DNA of 64,000 nucleotides from Bugula neritina. Taxonomy: Eukaryota > Bryozoa > Gymnolaemata > Cheilostomatida > Bugulidae. Shown here in pieces: positions 14,201 through 23,882 of the stretch (the first letter of the stretch is position 1; every line of letters starts with the position of its first letter). The translations under genes were made by a program, and so were the position numbers. A model generated the notes under the pieces. It was given only the letters and a program-made list of their open reading frames with translations, ran no database searches and was not told the origin of the DNA. Where the stretch lies: assembly GCA_964035545.1 (NCBI GenBank), contig OZ037770.1, forward strand, positions 12,842,642 through 12,906,641, written 5' to 3'.

Positions 14201-17200
14201 TCCCTCTTTCTTGGTAGTATATACATATCGCATGTGGTGACTAGTCATTACGTTTTCCTATATTGCCATTTATCATACGGCGACCACGTGGCTAGTGATG
14301 TGACTGTTTCCCAATTCTCCAATCAGAATGAAGGCCAACCTGTGATCACGAAGGAAGAGATTCTCCCGTGTGAGAAAGGACTAGCTAAGATTTATGTGAA
14401 CAGTTGTATTAGCTTTCTGACTGATGTAAAGTTTCCGACTATTGTATCTTGTATAATAATACACCTTAGGCCTATTATTATTCTTTCGCTACAATCATTT
14501 GGAGCTGATTACGTAACTGCCTGCAATGTGTTAATTGGATTATACACAAATACCCACATATAACTTGGAAAAACATAACAGTATTCAATACATTATTATG
14601 CTTCAATCATTCATTTTATTCATACCATTTTTGTATGGAAGCTAGCAAACATTTTGCATGCATTGCTTTTTATTTATTACATATTATTATAAAATTAATA
14701 TGGTAGCAGTAGGTACACAATATTTTTGTATTAATTTTTGTATTATTTTTGTAACTTAGTCTTGGAACACCCTGGCTTTTGACTACCTTGTGATCACCAT
14801 ATTAAGTATTTGTTTATGATCCAGCAGTTTCGTTCCTAAAATATTTGCATTTTGCCTAAACAGATTTTAAGTTTTCAGTAGAGTAAATTTTACATGCTTG
14901 AAAATCAGCCTAGACATATGTGACTTTGTGCTCGAGGCAAACACCAGGAACTACATGTGACGTGTCACAGGAAGCCTATGATGCAAGTTGTTGTGTGTGA
15001 TAAATTGTGGCATAGGAAAAAATTGAAAACAGAAGAAAATAAGCACATATGACTGATTCTAGCTTGTGGTATACATGTAGCATAATATATAAATGTGGCA
15101 CGGCACCCCTGACTACCTGCCCCTGATTAGCGAATACACAGTAGAGAACTTAGGCTGACATGCAGAGTATAATCAATAAACGTTATGAGAAAACAAGAAT
15201 TCTAATTTACTTAGACTAGTAGCACCTTTTTGAAGCTGTCAACTGAATAGGTTGACTGAAGAGACGCCCCGGTAATGAGATTGTTTGAGCGGACAGATAT
15301 TCTGCTGATGTGAGAGTCTAGTACCAGATGTACAAGAGTGTAGGGAGCATTGGGTCCTTTACTGATTACAATGACATCTGATATGACAGGTGCCAACGGC
15401 TCAAGATCTGTCATAATATATAAGTGTAGCGTTGAGTTTACTCAGCAGTCTCTATGGTGTAGTGGTTAGTGCGTCTGCGTGCAAGCTGAAGGCTATGGGT
15501 TCGAATCCCGGTGGAGGCAAAATTATTTTATAATAAGAGAATGAACAAATTTTAGTTATTGCAGCAGCAGCATAGACAAGTTCTAAATTAGGGTACCTAA
15601 ATGAAAGCCTAATGATTGGTAAAATGATTTTATTAAGCAGCAATTGAGCCCTTATGTACATCTGGTAGCACAGATGTTATATACATGTTCATTTCAGATA
15701 CTATGCAAAAACGGAAAATTTGCATAAAGATATGCTCCACTGAGATGCAAACCCAAAACTTCCACTTTGCAAGCAGGTGCACTAACCATTAGCCTACAGA
15801 GGTTATCGGGTAAACTCAGCACTAGATTTGATGACCGAACTCAAAAACAAATAATTATTTATTTAAAATAAAAAAATTTCAATCAACTTATTTGAACTCA
15901 AAAAGTGATGTAAAGAAATTTTTTATTGCACTAGCATTGAAATGAATTTGTACCACATCCACTGCAATTTCTGGCGCAGAGTTATTACCCAAAATTCCTT
16001 ACTAATAAATTATTGTTTGACTCACATATCTTATCCAAGGCAATGAGACGATTTCCTGATATGATGTCCTTCACCAGACAGTCTAATATATCACCGTGGT
16101 GTATTAAAACCTCTGGCTCACTAAAGCTTCTGACAACTTTAGCTGAAACGACAGAATGATATTGCTGCTTAATCGCTTCATTTGAATTAATCTTACAATA
16201 ATTCCTATTTTTTCTATCCTTATCATAAGAAGTGTAAAAAGCTTACAACGCTGTTGAACTTTGAATTCAATCATCTCTAAAGGTTGAAACAGTTTCCAGC
16301 ATAGAGAGAGCGCCTTGGCAGAAAAAGACTCTTCATATAAGATGTTGGAGGTTTCATAGAAAAAAAATTCTTGGGTATATCTGTCAGTCCAATCGTCTTC
16401 TGAGGCGGAACACGGCGAATCAAAGTTTGTTTCTAAACTGCTCCGAATAGTCAAAGTAGGTGGAAAATAATCTAAAATAACGAATTTCTTACATAGTACT
16501 ATTCATTAACAATATAAAATCATAGAATAAAAAAAACTTGAAAATTAAATTGGTAGTCAAACCCAAATAACTTGCATTTTACCGGTGCCGTTGGAAGCAG
16601 TTATAAGTGTAGTAGTGGAGATATTGCTAAATATGGCAATGATATCAAAACATTACTTTCAAAGAAAATATATTTGTAGGATTTCAAATTAAGTCAGTTA
16701 TTAAATTATAGTATGCAAACTAGAAGTTAAAGTCAAATGTGACATCCAATCGTTGCATAAAAACTTATGCAAGTTTATAGTCACCATTCCTGTGTAGAAT
16801 CCCTGTTGGAAAGGTTTTATGTTAAATCAGATTAAGGACTTATTTATATGTGGCACAAAACAAATTATGATTGAATGCTCTTCCTCAAATTCGCCAATAG
16901 CCTTCACAGGAGTTCGAACCCAGGACTTGGTGCTTACTAAGCCAACGCTCCAATTCTTAAACCATGGCTGTTCTTTTGCATTATATCATTACATAATCTA
17001 GCATAAAAATATTGCAAAGAACTTTTTTTAGTAGACAATAAAATTAATTGTTAAACTTTGGCAATGTTGAAACATGCCCACAAAAGTGTGATTTTACCTC
17101 ATTCCAACAGTAAACCTACCTCGTTCGAACACTTCTACTTCATGTAGAGAAATCGGTTTTTCCAGATCAGAGTACACAGCAACAAACCGAGCAATCACTT

Positions 17201-20200
17201 CTGTTCCACTGTTGAGATCAATCTCATTCAGTTGCTGGTCACTCGTAAACTTATGTACCATTTGCCAAGAAGTGTCTTGAAAACTAGGGTTGCCCTTGGG
17301 CTGAGTTGAGGCAAGGACAGACCAAGGTGCCATGTCAAACGCTAAAATGATAGTATGTACGTTCAATGAACCAATACTGCGCATGGTAAGCGAGAGACAA
17401 ATGTGGATAGCGCTGCTGAGAAGATTTTTAAGCATGTGTATAGAAAAAGTAGGCGTTATATACGCGTGGTCTACACATGTGCTTATAGGAAAATATCCAA
17501 TTCACTTGTCACTAACAAAAGTAATAACACATTTTGGTGCTGCTGTATTTAGCATATTACTGAACTAGGCACATGTGTACAACTTTCCATTGCTGTAAAA
17601 TAGTACCTTCAAGTTATGACTTGCAGATTTCGAAAATGGCACAATTTAAAGATCCCTATTTAAAGCTGTGTTATCTTCTGAAAATGCAAGATTGAAATAA
17701 GTTTCTTGGAACTTGACTCAAGGAGACTTTGTGTCTTAGCTTGAAAAGGTAGACTGCTATATATACTCTAAGTCACTCACACAAGTTTATAGTCGCTATC
17801 CCTGTGAGAAACCTCTGATGAAAAGTGTTTTTGTTAAATTGAGCTAAGGACTTATTTAGATAAGGCACAGTGGCAATTTTGACTGGATGCTCTTCCGAAC
17901 ATCGCCAATGGCCTTTGTCGTGGTTTAATCCATGACTTCGTGTTCATAAAGCAAACACTCTAACACCTAGACTATGACTGCTCCCTATATATACACATGT
18001 GCTTGAAAAATAGAGTTGATTTTCCCATAAAGATCACAAACCTCACAAGTTTGGTTTTGACAAATTTTTTTTAAAGAGGTAGGTGCAGTAATGGAGAAAT
18101 TGGGAAAAGCCTGTGTTATTCTAGATGAAAATTATAGCATAAGCACTGCAAAAATTTTAACTGCGCCTCAACCGACATTTGGTAATGGAAGTAGAAAGCT
18201 TAGGCAACATCAGTTTCTTCATTACTGCTCGTAACTAAAATTTGAATACGAAAGCAGCAACCACACGCTGCCGTGTCAGCTTACCGCATAGCTCACACTC
18301 CTCTAAGAAGAACAAACAGCACCGGACTGTGCTCCTGTATATAACAATCTTGCCGAGCGAGTATGCGTCCTGAAGGTCCACAAACCAAAACGTTTCTGTC
18401 TTAGATTGGCTTTGTGTGAACAAGAGCACGTTGTCGTAATAATTGAGACCATCAACAGCTAGTTCGGACTGGAAACTACTAAACTGTTGAGCTCCCCAGG
18501 TACCTGACTGGTTAGTCGGTTTGTAAAGCGCCAAGTTTTTCTGAACTAGAAAAGAATTGATTCAATCTTAGTTTAAATTAATTTAAGCTTCAAATATAAT
18601 AAAACTGATAGACAAAGTTGATTAAAAGAAAATGGAAAACTGCATGCAACAAAAAGCAAACATTAATATTTTTAATTATATAAAGCATTTTAATACCGTG
18701 GTGGCAAATTTAAATTACATTTGAATGACATCAAGCTTTATTACAATAACCAATTTGAATTTATTGACTTTTTTCGATTTCAACACATCTATCTTTATAA
18801 CAAAATCTTTAATAATTATTATATATAAAAACAACCTACTGATGGAATCTTTGGATATCTTGATGTCTATAGTTTTGATGGAATATGTACCCAGAAGGTT
18901 GACCGCCCACCAACTGAGTGCATTAGATTCTGTCATTAAAGGAATCAACACGGTAGATAATCCCAAAGCATATTTTACATTTGTACTGTGATGTACAGGC
19001 TTTCCCTCAGTTATTTCACCTATCAGTAAAGTAATGAGAAATTATTGGCAAAGGTACCAGTTAATTTAAAATTATTATTTTGCAAATTATAGCTAGAAGT
19101 TTGTATGTTGAATAACCAAATTCAAATCTTAAAGCTGCGTTATACTTTATTTAAAGACGTGCTCTCTCACCCACACAATCGCACACACACAAATACACAC
19201 AAATACACACAAATCCACAACACAAACACAAAACATAACACGCACAAGCACACACACACAGTATACAAAACACGTATGTGTTAGCTCACTTTCTCCTGCA
19301 TAAACTATAGGCTCAAATTCTATGTCTTCATCCTCGATTAAAGATTTGCAAGAGATGCCAATGCGGTAATCATCTGCGGCCAAGGGGAATGTTTCAAAGC
19401 TGACATAAGTCTTTTCACTGTTTTCCTTGGTCTTGTACACACTGAAGCTTTTCAATGCTAAAAGAGCTAAAACGGCAGTCCAGTGTAAAATTATTCATCC
19501 AACTCAGCTAATCAGACTTTAGGTTCAAAAAAAAGTTGAGAACAAGCTATTTTTATAAGTCATTTTGTAGCTCTGTCATAGCTGCTACCCAAACAAGACA
19601 TAGCGGAGATAGGTGATAAGAAAAACTTTGTAGCTTTGTCATATGTGAAATAGGGAAGCGTTTTTAAAGTTTAATAAATTTCCTCCAGTGGAAAACTGTC
19701 CCCATCTTACTCAAGCCAACGATTCACATAATATAATGAAAATTAGTTTCTGATTATTAATGAAAAGAATTTTAAATGCATTATTCACAGTTATTATAAT
19801 AACTTTGTTTCATTCTTTTGTTACCATCCTTTTATTTTATTTTATTCATTTTACATTATTAACCAGTTTTAAATACAATATGTACGGTTTTTTTATTTAT
19901 TGTTATACCACTATTACTATCATTTCCATTAGATATATATGCATTAAAAGTTGATGTAGGGTATATGCTACACCGGGCCTAACAGGGATAACGTTGTTAC
20001 TATTATTGTTACAGTATTTCTAATAAACTATTGTTATATAGTTACTCATTATTGCATGCTGTGTGTAATACACATGGCTACTTAACTTACAGGTTTTAAT
20101 ACGCCGAGTCTGCTCAGAAGTGACTCTTCCAAAATTAGTTAGAATTACAACTCTGTAGCTGTACCATCTATTGGCCAAAACAGGTCCAAATGTTTCCTAC

Positions 20201-21841
20201 AAAGCAATTTTAACTATGAAAAAATTGTAAAAATATTTTGCTCCCACTGGGACTCAAACCCTAGACTTCCAAGACCTCCACTACACCACAGGGCTATGAC
20301 GCTACTGGGTAAACTCAACACTAAATCCCGTCAATTCTTCAAACTCAACTGACCTCTCAACTCTTCAGAGAGCCACTCCACTACTACAGTTCACCAAAAG
20401 CCTAAGTATCTTATACAAATTTTGCTCTTACTGGGGTTTGAACTTAATTGACCTCCGGCTTGCAAGCATTAACATGCATTACTATACATTACCATGCATC
20501 ATTATGCATTACCATGCATTACTATGCATTACCATGCATTACTATGCATTACTACGCATTACTATGCATTACCATGCATTACTATGCATTACCATGCATT
20601 ACTATGCATTACCATGCATATTCATTACCATTACATCACAGGGGCTACAAGATTGGCTAACCTTTTTAACACCATACTGTGTGCATAAACACACATACTG
20701 CAAAGGAAATATCAGGTAAAAATCTAGGTTTAATCATTTTTATAACTATAAAATGACTAGTAATTTTAAATTCATAACATATTACATTCAAGCATATTGC
20801 ATTATGATTGGTTCTTTCACATTTCGCACTATATAGGTACATTCTTATTAAAATTAAATCATATGTTGCAACTTTCATATATTAGTTTCATATCTAAACC
20901 ACAATTTTGTGGTAAAGTTTTACCTCAAAACTTGAAACAGTTTCCAGACGCTTGTAGTACGTTACATATCCTGTCTGCAAGTCTATACACAGCAGATCTA
21001 CGTGAGTATGAGTCTCACCAACTCTATATGCCATACCTGAACTGAAAGATCTTATTTCTCCAGCAATGTTATAATGAGTTGAATTTATATGAGACCATCG
21101 CAGGTTATATCCACAGTAAACCCTGCATGTGAAAAGACAGTAAAAACTATAAGGGCAAAACGAGGTAGATATCGATAATGGAGAAATTGAGCCAATAAGC
21201 CTGTGTTCTAGATTAGAAATATAACAAAACAGTTATGGTTTCTACCAGCGCCCCAAACAATACAAAAATTAAAGGACTTGAGTAATCTCAATTTTTTCAC
21301 TACTGCTCGTGAATAGGCATGAAAGAAAATGATGGGTGGAAAGAAAACAAACAATCTAAATCTATCAGCTCTGAAACTTGAAGCACTGCTGATAGTATTG
21401 TAATTAGAGTTGAAACAAGCTGATTAATTTTCAGCATTACATAATGGTAGTGTAGTGGTATGCTGGTTTAGTAAAGCACGAAGTCAACGGTTGAAAATGC
21501 TAAGAAGGACATTCTGTCTTAATTGCTACTGTGCCACAAACGAAGGTGTATTTAACCCATGATTTAAAAGCTTTTCCATCAGGTGTTCTCACAGGAAGAG
21601 GCAACTATAGACTCAAGTGAATTTTTTAGTTTTATTAGACGTTCAAATTCAGTTTAAACTGTAAACATAATATGAATAGATATAATGGCAATAAGGAAGC
21701 TTATCAGCCACATGATGTTTAGGAAAAATCACAAAAATCCAAATGTTGATTATAAAAACTGGGATGGCAGAATTTGGGCTAAATTACTTACTGTGAAATT
21801 AAGTAAGTCAGATAATACAAAAGTACAGTTGCAACTTTCAT
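11252..21841 (-). CDS. F-type-lectin/FN3 single-pass receptor-like protein, copy 1 (complete)
   Basis: Exons, 5' to 3': 21841-21792, 21122-20924, 20196-20091, 19457-19290, 19019-18840, 18545-18285, 17341-17120, 16471-16247, 16142-16026, 15407-15226, 14068-13948, 13253-13093, 12665-12524, 12192-12105 and 11462-11252. Every junction is GT-AG and in phase; total 2433 nt, 810 residues plus TAA. Residues 1-17 are a signal peptide. About 18-175 are FN3-like. Exons 6-7 (about 235-395) form an F-type-lectin/F5-8C domain: NLALYKPTNQSG start, ELAVDG, FWFVDL, a vicinal CC pair, and the ending ISLHEVEVFERG. About 510-711 are FN3-like, with EPLPPKE and YTFEVWTYSN. Exon 14 is one hydrophobic helix (about 715-738). 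The roughly 70-residue tail has DDYHHYDEV and MMYRS tyrosines. It is probably a membrane receptor or adhesion protein. Ligand and function are unknown, and the fucose-contact motif is incomplete. A possible AATAAA lies about 310 nt past the stop (10936-10941, complement). Confidence 0.85.
12690..12776 (-). mobile_element. SINE family A head
   Basis: Complement of the same tRNA-like unit: CACTGGGATTCGAACCTGAG, GGCTTGCAAGCAAG and TATTACACTGCGGGAC. It ends about 25 bp from the acceptor of exon 13 of lectin receptor copy 1. Confidence 0.78.
15430..15522 (+). mobile_element. SINE family A head
   Basis: GTTGAGTTTACTCAGCAG leader, GTAGTGGTTAGTGCG A box, GGTTCGAATCCCGG box B and terminal GGAGGCA. 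It lies just upstream of the acceptor of exon 10 of lectin receptor copy 1. Confidence 0.78.
15728..15830 (-). mobile_element. SINE family A, diverged
   Basis: Complementary TTTGCAAGCAGGTGCACTAA, CATTAGCCTACAGAGG and the leader GGGTAAACTCAGCAC are present. Box B is degraded to GCAAACCC. Confidence 0.65.
16770..16982 (-). mobile_element. SINE family B
   Basis: Landmarks are TTATAGTCACCATTCCTGTG, AAGGACTTATTTATATGTGG, GAGTTCGAACCCAGGAC (a good box B in complement) and AACCATGGCTGTTC. It lies in the intron between exons 7 and 8 of lectin receptor copy 1. Confidence 0.82.
17780..17985 (-). mobile_element. SINE family B
   Basis: Landmarks are TTATAGTCGCTATCCCTGTG, AAGGACTTATTTAGATAAGG, TGCTCTTCCGAACATCGCCA and AGACTATGACTGCT. 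It lies in the intron between exons 6 and 7 of lectin receptor copy 1. Confidence 0.82.
19180..19262. repeat. CA-rich microsatellite
   Basis: Imperfect ACACA/AAATACACA repeats lie in the intron just downstream of exon 4 of the lectin receptor gene. The repeat makes false Cys/Val-rich open frames on the minus strand. Confidence 0.9.
20240..20400 (-). mobile_element. SINE family A with body
   Basis: Complement head CACTGGGACTCAAACCCTAG and CTACACCACAGGGC, leader GGGTAAACTCAACAC, then a body with CAACTGACCTCTCAACTC that resembles the body at 7375-7515. Confidence 0.72.
20428..20660 (-). mobile_element. SINE family A head split by a 10-bp repeat array
   Basis: The box-B half ACTGGGGTTTGAACTTAATT with CCGGCTTGCAAGCA is at 20431-20470. 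The A-box half TTACATCACAGGGGCTAC is at 20629-20646. They are parted by about 160 bp of ATGCATTACC repeats. The repeat probably grew from the CATTAC of the A-box half itself. Confidence 0.78.
20470..20632. repeat. 10-bp tandem repeat, ATGCATTACC/T
   Basis: About fifteen units of ATGCATTAC plus C or T. The array lies inside a tRNA-like SINE head on the minus strand and splits it. Open frames here are only translations of the repeat. Confidence 0.92.
21430..21615 (+). mobile_element. SINE family B
   Basis: It has a tRNA-like head with GTAGTGTAGTGGT, then AAAGCACGAAGTCAACGG, CTACTGTGCCACAAACGAAG and TCACAGGAAGAGGCAACTAT. The head differs from other copies. Confidence 0.7.
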
Positions 21842-22129
21842 AGTCAATAGTCCAAGCTAGACTTTGCATGATCAAGATCACTGCTACTATTTTATCAACC
21901 ATTTACAGCTTTTGTTTTCATTGTTGTTTTCAAAGCATAGGATCATTTTGAAAAACAAAGAATGCAAGCAGCATTGTTGGTAGAAACAGCTAAACAAAAA
22001 GCTAACAAGCAGATAAATGAGGTATTTTAAAACAAATCTCAGTGAAAACAATTAAATTGAATGATATTTCTTATCATTAAAGGTCATCTGAATCAACTAT
22101 AAATCAACATCAAAAGCAATTACACTACT

Positions 22130-22250
22130 GAAAACTTTGACAGCTTTTGAAAAAATCAATTAGTTTCTTTTGTTCTAAAACCAGCTAGAAAACTTTGACA
22201 GCTTTTGAAAAAATCAATTAGGGTTTTTTTGTTTTAAAACCAGCTAGAAA
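22130..22250. repeat. 58-bp tandem duplication
   Basis: Two adjacent copies start GAAAACTTTGACAGC at 22130 and 22188 and end with AAAACCAGCTA. They differ mainly in the T-rich middle. Confidence 0.85.
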
Positions 22251-22748
22251 AGTTTGCTTCCAGACAGAAAAAGTCAAATTTAATTAAATAGTAAATCCCA
22301 CAACAACATGTGCTAAGGTATTACTCTCAGACCTAGAAAGCAGCTGTACTTACTGTAAAAATATGTCCTCATTATATTATAATAATGTGCCTGGTGAGCT
22401 TTTCTTTATAAGAAAGCACAGTGCATAAGTTGCTTTAATTACCCTGCCGTTGAGCGCATTTAGCCTATGTATACAAAGTTGGATAAGCTTGGTTATCTTG
22501 GAGTTCTTTGGCTATAATATTTTAGGTTAATACAATCTATCTGAAGTGTTTTAGAATGTATAGAAATACCAAGATCACACTCTTAGCCTAGCTAGGGAGT
22601 TACACTAGTCTAGAATCTAGGAAGTTTAGTTTTTCCTCCAATTGCATCTAGTTACACCACTTTACTGGAAGGCTGGAATTAGTTTTATGTGCTTAGCAGC
22701 AGGTTATAAGTTACCTAGTTACATTGCTGTTAGCATGAAACTGAGTAG

Positions 22749-22966
22749 CAACGGTGTAATCACCTAGCAACAGTGTAGTCACCTAGTAACAACACAGCAA
22801 CCTAGCAACAGTACAGTAGCCTAGCAACAGTGTAGTCACTTAGTAACAGTGTAGTCACTTAGTAACAGTACAGTGGCTTAGCAACAGTACAGTGGCCTAG
22901 CAACAGTGCAATCACCTATATGCAACAGTGAAGTCACTTAGCGACAGCGCAATCACCTGGCAACAG
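22749..22966. repeat. 19-bp minisatellite
   Basis: About eleven imperfect units of the form CAACAGTGTAGTCACCTAG, with one longer unit near 22906-22925. Units fall into GTAGTCAC and ACAGTGGC variants that are partly interleaved. Confidence 0.88.
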
Positions 22967-23882
22967 AAGAGACACCTGCACTAAGATAACTAAAGTAAAC
23001 ATTCAGATAGTGATATGATAACTGAAGATCCTAAGTAGAATACAGTATTGTTATATTTATATTACTACATACATGGGATATAGTCCCAGAAATATAAACA
23101 GAGTACAAAGAAGTGATTTTAAACACAGATATACAGCTTGAACTATGATAGGTCTACTGAAGTCAAGATAAGGGTTTGTTTTGTTGTTTTTGTGAGAACT
23201 CAATTGTAATTTTATTTGAGTCAGCTTTGCTATTTTTGACTTTATAGAAGGGAAAAACGTCCTAGGCAATATTTGCTAAAAATTTTGAGATATCATAGAA
23301 TTTAAGTCATTGTTTTGAGTTCATTCATTGAACAAGGTGTTGATTGTATGAAGATTATATATTGACATATTGTTATTCAGCATACTTAATATACAGAGAT
23401 GTAGTTAGAATATGAAAGCAAGTAGAATTACATAACAGTCACCAGCTATTAGTGGACACACAATTCAACCAAGCTCTTATATACAAATATAAGCCAATGC
23501 TAAACTATTATACTAAATAAAAATGGCATTACCATAGCTATAGCACAGAGCTGCAGTGAGATATATTATATGCATAATATGATAATATTTAACTTATCAT
23601 ATATATACTAAAGTCTACATATATATAATATATGATATATATACTAACACCTATGTCTATATAATCTGTAATACACATGCAGAATGATTAGAACCATCAT
23701 AGAATAACCACTAGTTTTGTCAGAGTGCTATTACCATGGTACACAGATAAATTAGTATAAGATATTTCTGCAATCTAGTAACACACATACTAGAAACTGT
23801 CCAGTAGCATATAAATGTATATTCACCAGCTACACTACTTAAACTAGTGAATCTACAATAAAGTATATAATATAGTGTATAT

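Larger units (their letters stand above)
21842..23882. other. Intergenic region between lectin receptor copy 1 and caspase gene copy A
   Basis: AT-rich and without coding signals. It is the promoter side of the lectin receptor gene and the 3' flank of caspase copy A. It holds a 58-bp near-perfect direct duplication (22130-22250) and a 19-bp minisatellite (22749-22966). No clear poly(A) signal for copy A was seen close to its stop. Confidence 0.6.

Noticed and set aside
19147-19455. Single-exon reading of the Val/Cys-rich frame after lectin receptor exon 4
   Set aside because: Only 19290-19457 is coding; the rest is CA repeat past a proper GTGAGC donor.
20438-20719. Three overlapping His/Tyr-rich open frames
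   Set aside because: They come from the 10-bp ATGCATTACC repeat, which stays open in all three frames.
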